This document shows, piece after piece, positions 23,558 to 34,743 of a stretch of DNA of 64,000 bases (positions within the stretch are counted from its first letter, which is position 1; each line of letters opens with the position of its first letter). Made by a program: the position numbers and the translations under genes. A model generated the notes under the pieces. That model was not told the DNA's origin, did not search any database, and saw only the letters and a list, made by a program, of their open reading frames with translations. The stretch is taken from positions 43,061,136 through 43,125,135 of the forward strand of contig NC_041008.1 in the NCBI RefSeq assembly GCF_004193775.1. The letters run 5' to 3'. The DNA is from Glycine soja (lineage: Eukaryota > Streptophyta > Magnoliopsida > Fabales > Fabaceae).

Positions 23558-24982
23558 TTCTAAATGTGGCTGCTACCAAAGCAGAAAGACTCTTTGACTT
23601 TGAGTCTTCTCAAATGGAGCTTTGCATTTTAAATTTTTTTTTTCCACCAATGTAACGGTCACATTGATTTAATTTAAAATTTTATGATGTTTCTCTTTTT
23701 CTTTTTCTTTTTTTCCCCTCCTTGGGCGTTTGAGAATTGAGAAATGCAACCAGCCAACAACTCATAAATGGAATATTAATTTCATGACAACGGCTAAAAT
23801 GAGTGAGTTGCTAGCATAGGTACCGCATCAGATATACCTTCTTGTGTAACGGATGGTGAAAATGGGGGAGGGTTACCGTGAACAGTAGCGCACGGGATCA
23901 CGTTTTTCCTTAAAAAGAGGAAAAAGTGGAAAAATTTCATATGTACTTGTTTCATTTATGTGCAAAGTTTTAAGGCTCTGACTGATATGGTTGGTTCGAT
24001 CAATCGAACTGCGATCCGGTGGTTGAATCGGGTTGAATCACAAGTTCGATCAAGTGTGTTTTTTATCCGAAACGATTTGGATTGATTCGGTCAGATTTAC
24101 GGTCAAATTGATGTGACCTGCCGACTTGGATTAGGTTACTTTTTTAATTTTCATCTTGTTTTATTTTAGTTTTGTTGGTGTGATTTTGAGTTAAATTGAT
24201 CTTTTTATTCATTGTTGAACATTTTTTGTGACTGTAATTGTGTGTTTTGTTAGTTAAATTAATTTAGAAGTGACTGCAACTGCGGTTTTGAGTTATAAGT
24301 GAAATTGTGATCCCAAGTCAATTTTTAAGACTCTGGTTTGAAACTTTCAATTAGTTTTTTACATTTTATAATTTACATTGATGTAATATGGCATGTTTGA
24401 TTTTAATGTGGATATTAATATATATTTTTGTTGATGTCTTTGATGTTAAATGTTAGAGATAATAGTCATTTTTTTAACTTGTGTTCTTTATATTTTGTTT
24501 GTGTTTTTTAAGTCTTGTGAATTTTAATGTCCCACGAGAAAAATTGTAAGATAAATATAAAATTTTTATATCTTTTTTTTTATCATAGATTGAATTATGC
24601 TAGTTAACTAGTGACTCAATGATTTGACCACTGATATAGTTGATCTAGCGATAAGTGTCACCACCGGATGAGTCACCAGGGCCCTGCTTTTAAAATTATG
24701 CTTCTGTGTAATGCACGTTGGCGTTTTGTGAGCAGAGATAGAGGTCAAATTTTTTGAGTAAACAGTTTCCCCATTCCTCACTACTCTATAAAAGCCCCAT
24801 GGAAGTGCAAGGGAAGCCACATAGCTATTCCCCTTATAATTTTTCTAGAAACCATAACATGTGTTGAACCTTGGCCCACCCCAACCTCGCCTCTCTACAT
24901 CTCTGATGCAAGCCCATCCAGTCCAACCCTGGCATGGTCCTCTCTCCTTCAGCCAAGCATGCGCCGCCGTTCCAATGGCATC
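23558..24982. other. Upstream flank of the TPR-SET gene and a repeat with inverted ends
   Basis: From about 23965 'ttttaaggctctgactgatatggttgg' faces an inverted, diverged partner near 24600-24705 ('ccactgatatagttgatc...gggccctgcttttaaaatt'). This suggests a non-autonomous DNA element of about 740 bp without a clear target duplication. The rest holds no recognisable gene. Confidence 0.35.
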
Positions 24983-26591
24983 TGTGACACCCTCTACCCC
25001 GACATATATATAAATAAATAAAATATATAAAAATATAGGTAACCAAATTCACACGGGTAAAAGGTTACATTCACTTCACTATTATCAATTAAAACTTATT
25101 AAAACATATTCGGCTCAAAATAAGGCCGTCAAAATTTACAAAAATATTTTGTTAAATCAGTGAGATAAAATAAAATAGACTAACATCATGTAATTAATAT
25201 AAAAACTTATACCACACTGTCACATCCTATCAGAGCATTGTGTCCTAACGCCTTCAACACAAGGTTCCTTAAAGCACTTCACCTAGCCATCTGCTCCCCC
25301 GAACACAAAGTTGAAGATCATCACAGGATCCAAACACAAATAACACACAAGGAGTGAGTTATCACATTCCTAACTAATAGAGAAACAAGACAACTAGATA
25401 TACATATCATATAAACAAAATAAAACTTACTTAAATATATCTCACATAATTCCACCCCTTTGTCATTCAAAATTCACCTTTCAATCATCAATCGTACTTT
25501 TCAATCAACAATCATATTACACAAGAATCACACACTCCGATCAAGACATAATAACACACCAATTTCATAATAAACAATTAGCAAGTGTATGCAACAGTTA
25601 TGCTAAGACTCAATCCTATATGCAATCAACATAGGCTTAAAGGAGCACTCAAACCCGGTGACCCTCAAGGCCTACACTCCGAAGAGTCCATCAGGGCCTC
25701 TCCCTCCTGATTCAGGTCCAACCCCTAAAATAATTTTGCATGCAGACACTGCTCATGAATTATACAATACCCACGACCTCAAACTCGTGTTTTAAACACG
25801 TTCAACACAATTGCGCTACGATTTAACAGTGATTCCTAAATATGAAACATACACTTTCTCTTTAACACTGGTTCCTAATTAGGAACCTACACTTTCTCTT
25901 TAACATTGCGCATCAACACTTTTCTCAAGATAATACTGGTCGGGTTATTATACAATTCATAGCTTACAACACAAGTAATGTCACATCAAGTGTTAACTAC
26001 ACACTTATCCACAACCAAAACTCATTCATAATTTCATATCTCATAGTGTCACAATCCATCATGACATGTTTACACGTATATCACAAATTAACACATGTTC
26101 AACTTTACACTTATACTCAACCTCAATAACAATATTATAATCTCAAAGCAACATGTTATTCCACAATTCATCACATATTCCATTTATAAACACTGCTAAT
26201 AAATTACACAATACCACGACCTTACGCTCATGTTTCAAACATGTTTAACACATTGCACTACAATTTAACACTGGTTCCTAACTAGGAACCTACACTTTTT
26301 CTTTAACACTGTGCATAAACATTGGTCGGGTTATTATATAATTCACAGCTCACAATACCATTATTGTAACATCAAGTGTTAAACACATCCACTTATTCAC
26401 AACCAATTATCATACCCACAATTTAACATCTCATAACATTCCTAATGATATTCATGAGGTACAACATACACATGTTTATCAAATCTAACCATAATATTCT
26501 CAAACTCCAACACTTAATAATTTTTGGAATCATACTATAACAACTCTACAATATTATTTACATAAAATATTAATATAAATAAATATATAAC

Positions 26592-26668
<77 letters not shown>

Positions 26669-27880
26669 GCATACATCATATTGGACCACAAATTTCAAAG
26701 TAAGCTTTCATTGCAAAAATTCTAAATAATTATATGAACACTTTGATCAATTTCAATTATGATATTAATTTTAAACTATAAAAAAAACCTAAAAAGCATG
26801 AAATAGAGAAAATACAAAATCAATATCTCACTCTAAATTTCTCCTTTATTTCATCAATTCATGCTAATTAGAAAAATGCTCGATTTATAGGGTTCACACT
26901 CGACACAATAGCATATCAATTTCACAACAATTGGTTTGTCAAACATATATAATTCACAATTATAATTATAAGGATAGAATAAAAAAATGACGGAAACACC
27001 CAAAAATTCATTCCAATTGGTACTCTAAGGATCCCTACACATGTTCTCACTAATCTCCAATTGTGAATAACTCATCCCTTACCTCTAAGCGGATTCAGGT
27101 GTCTTCCGACAGCGATAGCAGCATCTCTAACGGTTCCCTGAGATTCCTCCAGTTTTTCCTCCAACTGCTCTGATAGAGTTCCCAAACGACAAAGAGACAG
27201 AGAAGAGATTGAAGCCTCCATTTTTACTGTCTTCATGCGATTCCTTTATCTCTCTCCATGAATATTATCTCACAAATCCCAATGGTGAAAGTGTGCGGAA
27301 TTGAATAGCGAACAAAATATCGAAATTTCACTACATTCCAACGGTTAACGAAACCAGAATCATAGTTTTACCGAGACAACTCTGGGTTTCTACGTGAAAG
27401 GAAAAGACTAGGATGCGAAAGATATTTCTCTCATCTTAGACATGATATCGAAATTCCCCATGATGAAAATTCTCACAATTGGGTTGCGAACCTGGTATTT
27501 AAATTTCAAGATAATCCAACGGTGAATGAGTCTGAGATCCTTATTTTTCTGAGACAAGTTTGGTGGCCTGCGGGAAAAAGAGAGAGTTTTGAGAGGAGAA
27601 GGGGGAAAACGAAAATGAGGGAAAGAAGAGGCATGAGCTAACACTATTTGTAGCTAGATTTACTCTATTTATTTATTATTTTATAAAAACAAACTCTATT
27701 TTATTATCTATCAAACAAATAAATAAAATACCCTTTTTATTTTCTCTAAAATTATTATTTTAATTAATAATTATATCTCCTTATTTATTTATTTATAAAA
27801 TCTCATCATTTTTCTAAAACTCTATTTATTTATAAATAACAATTCTTTTTAAATTGGATTATGAAAAATGGGATGTTACA
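24983..27880 (-). mobile_element. 3' LTR (about 2.9 kb) of a minus-strand LTR retrotransposon
   Basis: On the minus strand it opens TGTAACATCCCATTTTTC and closes ...GGGTAGAGGGTGTCACA. Immediately upstream on that strand is a purine tract (TTTAAGGGGGGTAAAAT), the polypurine primer expected just before a 3' LTR. The LTR contains an internal duplication (about 25740-26050 and 26190-26405) and a long (AT)n at 26596-26663. No matching 5' LTR is in the window, so the element is truncated at its 5' side. Confidence 0.75.
26596..26663 (+). repeat. (AT)n microsatellite, about 68 bp
   Basis: Uninterrupted AT dinucleotides inside the LTR. Likely length-variable. Confidence 0.97.
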
Positions 27881-29818
27881 ATTTTACCCCCCTTAAAAGA
27901 AGTTTCGTTCCCGAAACTTTGCCGAAAGATCGAGAAGAAAAAGATTACACATGAGATTCTTAATACCAAGCGGTGTGCCTAGTTGAAACTGTTTTCTGTG
28001 TCTTCGATCACAAGACTCCTCTGCACTTAACAACTAAATCTGACAATCCTCACTTACTCAATGACAGTATTTCATAAGTTATGTTTCCTCATGAGAGTGA
28101 CATCTCAACAATAATAGAATGTGAAAGACATACTATTTGGAGTAGGATAATATCATAGGAGACACTGATGACAATTTAAAATGAACGAACATATACAAGA
28201 AAACACGACTGACTACACGGCCAACTCTTTTTTGAACATGGGACGGCTCAAGAAAAAATATATGAGTTTCATGACTCTTACGCTCTATCAATCATAGTCC
28301 ACAAATGGCTATCGAGAATACATGATTTGCCTAGCCTCGGGTCTAAGCCTCTTCTTTCAATACAATTTTTCTCACTTTCGTACACTTGACTCATAACTCT
28401 CACTTAGGTTCAAGAAATTATAACGGTTTCACTCTAATGTTTCCTCCTGATACTCACTGGGTGCTAACTAAATAAGCATAACAGGTGGTGGTGGTATAGA
28501 AACTGCATTTTTATTGGGGTTTTCGGTCTGGTATGAGCATCCTACAGGTAGATCTGTTCTTTAGTATTTGAAAAGCCATATAGTTCTTATTATACTGGTG
28601 GGAGGGTAAAAAGCACTTGAAACCTTTGTTCACCTCTCTGGGATGCTGATGTTGATTTTGATTCCTATTCACATTCACACTCTCTCCCACATGCTTAGTA
28701 GTTCACAACATGATTTTCATGTAAAAGTTGATCCTTTTTGTTGTTCTGCATGTTGGGTTGCTCAGAAATAGTGGGAAAACTAAAGAAATTTTCTTGCTTG
28801 ATTGGTGTGCCTTGCAGAAACAACGATATCATTGCATTAGTGGTAGAGTTTCATCCATGGCTTTTTGAGGTGTGTTTATAGGCGCTTTCTTGCAATTGGC
28901 TTCTCCATCTCTGCCTTAGCCACCATAGCCACACTTTCGAAAAGGAAGGAAGAGCAGTGAGCATAAGGTATTGTTTTCTAGCTAGAGAATCTCATATTGT
29001 TATAGTCTATGTTTCTATTATGTTTTTGTTTTGTTTGCTATGTTTAAAAGGATAGTAGGGAAGATCTCCCCAAACGAACAAACAAACAAAAGAGGCAGTG
29101 GGAAGATTACCAAAGATCCTTTTTAGTGTATACCTATACATAAGATATCATGCCTAGCTTAAGTAGCATACTTGATAATGCTGGTTTTTTTTTTCTTGCA
29201 TTTTCCTTTTTCTCTTGGCTTTTGATTTAAGGAATCTATTACTCCTCAAGCACTGCTGCTAGAAATGCATCAAATGGATATCGGGCACCCACACATCAAA
29301 ATTTGGTATCAAATTTGATCTATTAAAGTTGTTGTAGCATTTATTTTCATTTTGCTTGATTGGATTGATGATATATAATTTTCTTGCCCCAGTTATAGTG
29401 TGGATGGACTCAAGGATTGTGATAAATTGGTTCTTGAATATCTGCAGTAGCATTCAGGCATGTGAGTTATATACACAACACATAGTTTTAAGACAAACAT
29501 GTTTTGGGAATCTGATTGTATAACTGCAAAAGGACATTCAAATCAACGCCTTCTTCACGGTCTTCCTCTCTTTCCCCTCCTAAATTTATATCAGCACTTG
29601 ATTTTGTGTAATTTAGGACGCTCACATTATCAATGGCAAGCAGGTGATAATTGACCTTTCAAATTTTTGCTTTTTGCTGCTTATTTGGTGTCTTGCCCCT
29701 TTCCAATACAAAACAGCTCAACATCCTAGAGTTGTTTCATTAATTGTTTATGTTATTCATTCAATCAAATTCTCATTCCTATTGTTCTTTCTTTTGTGTA
29801 ATATGTTGAGTCACTCAA
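27881..29818. other. Retrotransposon 3' internal end passing into unassigned sequence
   Basis: The polypurine tract and 3' untranslated part of the minus-strand element occupy about 27881-28470. After about 28490 the base composition and texture change to intron- or leader-like sequence (for example 28860-28990 and 29520-29650 with possible splice signals) that leads into the gene-fragment cluster. No protein recognised. Confidence 0.4.
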
Positions 29819-30587
29819 ATGGATTTGGAGATGGAAAACAGATTAGCTGCTATGCTTATGGGGGAAGTAGCAGAATTACGGTGGCAGTCTGAAAGGGAAG
29901 GAGTTATGGCTTATCTTCGCAAGCCTAATGTACGGACCCGACCAAATTCATGTTTCCTCGCTGCAACTATTCGTGGAGTACAACAAGGTTATTTCTTAGT
30001 CACTTATTTTAGATAGAGCTTCTTTACTATTGTTTTATGGCGGTGCTTTTGAGAAAGTTCTGTCATTTGTGTTGGAATTAGGAAATAATATTTACATTAT
30101 TGTTTCACATTTGGATCTATCATGATTGTATTAATAGACTTGCCCTGTCTTTTAATTAATATATTTTGTGAGTGCTGGGTATACCCATTAGTTTGAAACA
30201 ATTTTCATTTCTTGGGGGTAGGAAGGAGTTAGGAGGGAAACAACTTACTGTTGCTAGATGATAAAAAAAAATTCATATGTATACTTCAATGCAGCTTATT
30301 TACTATTGCAATGAGTCAATATGACTTAAGTACAAGTGGTTCCATACTGAATTTTTTTCTCCAATTCTATAATTTTTGTGACAGGATCATCATCTTTCTA
30401 TTTGTGAATTTGGTACAGCAAATAGGATGTCTATATGTTGAGCTGATAGTTTATGTATATTAATTATATTGAATTGAATTTCTTGTGGTATTTTCTACCA
30501 GCAAATCGAGTTGTGGAAGTGAATGAGATGTGGCGACTGAGGCAAAAAGAGGATATAGGAAGGCAGGTTTTGACTTATGGAGAAAGG
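29819..30587 (+). pseudogene. Fragment of a conserved plant protein fused to an MPP-alpha exon
   Basis: The first exon (29819-29987) reads MDLEMENRLAAMLMGEVAEL, then a PNVRTRPNSCFLAATIRGVQQ segment and a GT donor. The second (30502-30548) continues in phase with ANRVVEVNEMWRLRQK. I recognise this as the start of a conserved plant protein of unknown function. Without a stop or frameshift the same exon then runs into EDIGRQVLTYGER (30549-30587) and a GT donor. That peptide is from the C-terminal half of mitochondrial processing peptidase alpha and is repeated at 32408. The joint makes a chimeric exon. No complete gene of either kind is present, so I call it a fragment; whether it is transcribed is not visible. 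Confidence 0.7.
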
Positions 30588-30736
30588 TATTTAATCAATC
30601 AGAGGCCTTTCTATTTTTTTTTCTCACTTTTCAATCCCAACTTTTTTTTCCTTTTCACTTAAATTCTCCTGTTGCTACTTCAATTCAAGAAGCATCGCTT
30701 AAATCATGAACTTAAATTGTAATATGAGAATTGTGA
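30548..30736 (+). repeat. Copy 1 of a duplicated MPP-alpha exon and intron segment
   Basis: Nearly identical to 32407-32595, including the T-rich intron start 'tttaatcaatcagaggc' and 'ctcctgttgctacttcaatt'. This copy keeps the splice donor GT (gaaag|gtatt), whereas the downstream copy has AT. Confidence 0.92.
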
Positions 30737-30901
30737 TCGGGTTTGCTGAGCAGGCCAGTTTCTGTTGATAACACTAATGATGTGCGTTAATAGTTGACGA
30801 TTGTATGCATAATGATGACATGATTGTCTTATGTAATTTTGAAACTATACTTTTATGCCTAAAGATACAACTAATAATGTTAGAAATACATTGGTAACTT
30901 T

Positions 30902-30916
30902 GGGGGGGGGGGGGGG
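30902..30916 (+). repeat. Homopolymer of 15 G
   Basis: Fifteen consecutive G in otherwise AT-rich sequence. Could be real or an assembly weak point. Confidence 0.9.
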
Positions 30917-31629
30917 AGTAAATCAAATCTGTTCACACTTTTAAGATCATCACTTTCTGAATATGGAAAGTGCACATTAGATTGGCTCATGTATAAGCAA
31001 TCAAAATTGTTCTTTTCAATTTTGAAATATTCTTGAATCCTTTTCTCTTTTTTAGGTTTTCAATTAGTTTTCTCCTTTTGCTTTTGCCCCCCCTTTTGAA
31101 CATCAAAGCTTTAATTAGTGAAACAGAAAAGGGGTATGAAGCAAAACAAAAACAAAGTAAATATATAACAGAGTTCTTTTTGATACTTAATTAACATGGG
31201 AAATATTCGTGTATCTGACCAAGAGAAGGAAGAGATTACATTTATACATTAGTCAAAAGGGAAGGAGATGAAATGACAAAAGCAAGGGAAAAAAATATAG
31301 AGACTTTGTTTAATTATCATATAAATCAGTAATTGTACTTCTAGTTTCTGTCTAACCATATATATGTGGTCTATATCATTCACATCAAATTTTGCGTTAA
31401 AAGGAAATTATCATGACTGTAAGGATATATATCTCTTGCATATAAAGGTTGATTAATATGCACTTTCCACAAGGAATCTCATTTAGAGCTATAAGCTAAT
31501 TAAAAGATTGTTTTTATAATTTGAATATCCTACATATTCTTAATTATGTATCATATAATCAATAAATTTATGCAATTTATATCTGAAGATGTTATTAAAA
31601 TTAATGTTTTGCATTTTCATATTATGCAG

Positions 31630-31835
31630 TCACCAATGTATCTCCAGCTCTTTCAAGGAGGGACATGGCCACGCAGATGAGCCTAGAGGGTAGCTCATGC
31701 TCCTCTCCCAGTTTGAGGCCTTCTTTATCTACCTCCACTCCATCTTCCTTTCCTCTCTCAGAGTTCAAGAGTTTGCCTTTCTCTAAAATGGATATCAGGG
31801 ATGTGCCAGTAGATGAACGTGTAACCATGACAACT
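31630..31835 (+). pseudogene. Remorin-family protein fragment (N-terminal variable region)
   Basis: After an AG acceptor (31627-31629) one frame reads VTNVSPALSRRDMATQMS, then an S/P-rich stretch, FSKMDIRDVPVDERVTMT. The order 'RRDMATQMSPEGS ... DIRDVxVDERxTxT' is characteristic of plant remorins of the long group, just before their coiled C-terminal domain. The C-terminal remorin domain itself is absent. Introns are kept at the edges, so this is a DNA-level copy, not a retrocopy. The assignment is by pattern memory only. Confidence 0.6.
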
Positions 31836-31938
31836 TTTTGTTTCTTTTTTCTCCTTTTAAGCTCTTTGGAATTTTTTACAGCAATAGTTACTGCTTTATG
31901 TATCAAAATTGAGTGCTTTTTCTTATGCATCAATATAG

Positions 31939-32851
31939 GGCTTTGATTTTGTGGCAAAAGCTGTGGATTTAGCAGCCACAGAATTAATAGCAATTGCATC
32001 ACCAGGACAAGGTTTAATCTGTGTTTCTTTTTGTCTCTTGCTGTCGATCCTGATATGTGCCAAATTAAATATAGACTTCTTGCAATGACAGTTACACGGG
32101 TACAACTTGACCGTGCTAAGGTATCCACGAAGTCTGCAGTTCTAATGAATTTTGAGTTCCAGAGTATGCTCTCTCTAACTCTCACTAGTAGTTTGAATGA
32201 TATGGAATTTCTTTCATTTACTCTTCCCTCCGCACCTAAATTAAAAATAATGTGTCTCTCTTGCATCTTTGCTTCCTTCTATATTATGATCTATTCTGGA
32301 TATCTCTACACGCTTTGTCACATCTAGAAAGGGGAATTGGGTTGGTTTGATTTCATATAGTACGTCATGTGTTTCAAAACTCATTGCTTTTGCAGATGAT
32401 TGCATTAGAGGATATAGAAAGGCAGGTATTGACTTATGGAGAAAGATATTTAATCAATCAGAGGCCTTTCTATCTTTTCTCTCATTCTTCAATCCCAACT
32501 TTTTTTTCCTTTTCACTTAAATTCTCCTGTTGCTACTTCAATTCAAGAAGCATCACTTAAATCACGAACGTAAATTGTAATATGAGAATTTGTGAGGTGA
32601 CCCATTTCAGGAAGCCATTGGAGCAGTTCTTAAATGCAGTAGTAGATGGAATCACTTTGAATGATATCACTAAAATTTCTCGGAAGATTATTTCCCCGCC
32701 TCTCACTATGGCATCATATGGGGATGGTAATAATCAATTAATTAGTAGTAAGTTAATTCAAGCATTCGGTTTGGTTACAAATACAAAATGCTATTGTCAT
32801 GTCTTTGCCTTGCAGTATTCAATGTCTCCCAGGAAGTTCCATGAAAAATGA
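31939..32851 (+). pseudogene. Mitochondrial processing peptidase alpha, last five exons (dead copy)
   Basis: Five exon-sized pieces in correct order with GT/AG-like borders: 31939-32011 (GFDFVAKAVDLAATELIAIA), 32092-32163 (VQLDRAKVSTKSAVLMN), 32396-32445 (ALEDIERQVLTYGE), 32610-32726 (KPLEQFLNAV, then GITLNDITKISRKIISPPLT, ASYGD) and 32816-32851 (ending RKFHEK and TGA). MPP-alpha is the matrix or cytochrome bc1-linked subunit that recognises presequences. Here one extra base in the second exon shifts frame, the third exon's donor is AT instead of GT, and the last exon lacks about a dozen bases. The N-terminal two thirds are absent. It is clearly non-functional but keeps introns. Confidence 0.85.
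32407..32595 (+). repeat. Copy 2 of the duplicated MPP-alpha segment
   Basis: Direct repeat of 30548-30736, about 1.86 kb downstream. In this copy the segment sits in its natural place between MPP-alpha exons 32092-32163 and 32610-32726, so it is the source type and copy 1 the displaced one. Confidence 0.9.
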
Positions 32852-33127
32852 AATTGCTTTTTCATTCTCACTAAGCCAAAATAAATCCCGAAGAATTTTT
32901 ATTGCGGATATGAGATGAACTTTTTCAGTTTTGTTTTTAGTCATTCCATTTGAAATATAGGTGTATGATCTCACGACATTTTCCTTCTTTTTGTCAACTA
33001 ATTAATTTTCTATATTTCTTTTATTAGTTCTTTTCAGGAATAATTGATTTGGTTTCTACTTCTGTAAAAAAAATAAGAAAAATGATTTATCTGTCTTCTT
33101 TTGAGGCAAAAAAAAGAACACAGTCTA

Positions 33128-33366
<239 letters not shown>

Positions 33367-33760
33367 ATTCGACATTAAGAATTAACACCCAATTAGATCA
33401 TAAAATGTAAGTGAGAAAAAAAAGGGCCACTAATAATAACCAATACACTCATATCTACCATAGTGATACCAGAAGGGATGATAGAGACAATCAAATACGT
33501 TTTGTTAGACATAAGATCAACCACTTAAGAAGATAATCAAATACTTTTTGCTACATGTTGCTAAAGTAGGCCGAGGAATATTTACCAATAAATAAAACAA
33601 AAAAAGAACAAAACTATCAAACATGGAAAGTAGTTGAACCACTTAGATAGGTTGTGGAGAATCTTGGGAAAAAAAAGGTGTCTAAAGAAAGTAGCTATTA
33701 TTATCCAAATGGGGTCCATTTTCCTTTCATTAAACATCTCTCATATTCCAGATTACATCT

Positions 33761-33903
33761 AAGCCCCCCATAAATGGTCTTACGACTTTTTGGAGACCTG
33801 TGTTTTTGATAAACAATCGCCCAAGCCTGATCACTACGACCCCCTTTGTGAAGAGGCACCCCATGAGTTTTATTTTACGGGGCTATTTTGCCGAGTTCCC
33901 TTA
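33761..33903 (-). pseudogene. Plastid-type 23S rRNA fragment (nuclear organelle DNA)
   Basis: The + strand is the complement of a stretch of large-subunit rRNA. 'taaatggtcttacgact', 'ggagacctgtgtttttga', 'actacgaccccctttgtga' and 'acggggctattttgccgag' follow in the order seen in chloroplast 23S rRNA. A small gap replaced by 'atgagttttatt' lies between 'gaggcacccc' and 'ttacggggc'. Scattered substitutions show it is old. About 140 bp, flanked by unrelated AT-rich sequence. A mitochondrial origin cannot be excluded. Confidence 0.75.
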
Positions 33904-34208
33904 CTAAACTCTCCATGAGTTTTAATTTTATCTTTTTGTTTTAATACATAGGTAGAAGCTCCTAGATTTATGTTTTGTTAAGCTTTCTGGTTGCTTCGTC
34001 CAAGTTTAAAGAAAAGCATTTTGCTTCTTCGAATCCTTTTTTTTATTTTTCTGCTTCTTCGGATTCTGTTTTTTGCATGGTCAGGTTCTGAGCGTAATTT
34101 CAAGAGCTTCTATTCCTATTTGTTAAAGGCGCAAGATGGTTTTTTCTTTGGTGGTGTAAAATCTTTAACGCTTTGATCTACAATGGTCAATATTCTTGCC
34201 TTTTACTG

Positions 34209-34253
34209 ATATTATTTGTGTTATTGTTGTTATTGTTGTTATTGTTGTTGTTG

Positions 34254-34287
<34 letters not shown>
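34209..34287 (+). repeat. Compound (TTG/TTA)n microsatellite
   Basis: GTT/ATT triplets for about 75 bp, in what would be the intron before the H+-ATPase exon fragment. Confidence 0.9.
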
Positions 34288-34450
34288 GTCTACTATGCAG
34301 AGTATCATCTCAGGCAGCTCAAGGCAAAAATAGTCAAACTTAGGACATAATTATTGGAGTCTCGAAAAGTATGCTGATATTTATACGGTTTATTATTGGT
34401 TTCTATTTTCAGATTTAGTTTCTCTACAGAGTTTTTAATGAATTTTGCAG

Positions 34451-34743
34451 GAGAGCAAGGTTTTGAAGTTTTTAGGATTTATGTGGAATCCTCTTTCATG
34501 GGTCAGTGGCGGACCTACGTTGCCTCCAGGGGGTGCACTTGCACCCCCTCATTTTTTAAAATTCATCAAATTTGTAAATAAAATCTTATATTTTTGTATT
34601 TTATTTCATCTATATTTATATAATTGAATCCACTAATTTTATTTTTTATAATTTACCCCCACTGACTAAGGGTCTTGGATCCACCACTGTCATGGGTCAT
34701 GGAAGCGGCAGCAATCATGGCCATTGCTTTGGCCCATGGAGGA
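34451..34743 (+). pseudogene. Plasma-membrane H+-ATPase exon, split by a MITE
   Basis: After an AG acceptor (34449-34450) the frame reads ESKVLKFLGFMWNPLSW. With the insertion 34504-34689 and one TSD copy removed it continues without a break as VMEAAAIMAIALAHGG up to a GT donor at 34744. This is a single exon of P3A-type plasma-membrane proton pumps covering the first membrane helix. Neither neighbouring exon is visible, so it is an isolated fragment; the MITE adds stop codons. Confidence 0.87.
34504..34689. mobile_element. hAT-type MITE (186 bp) with perfect 8-bp duplication
   Basis: Ends CAGTGGCGGACC and, inverted, CAGTGGTGGATCC. The octamer TCATGGGT lies at 34496-34503 and 34690-34697. 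It inserted in a coding exon, and removing it with one octamer restores the H+-ATPase frame exactly. Confidence 0.93.

Noticed and set aside
24834..25052. Minus-strand open frame with several W and C residues at the LTR edge
   Set aside because: It crosses the LTR boundary and shows no domain; likely chance.
31622..32266. 214-codon minus-strand open frame
   Set aside because: Antisense to the remorin and MPP-alpha fragments, which carry the recognisable protein patterns; no domain of its own.
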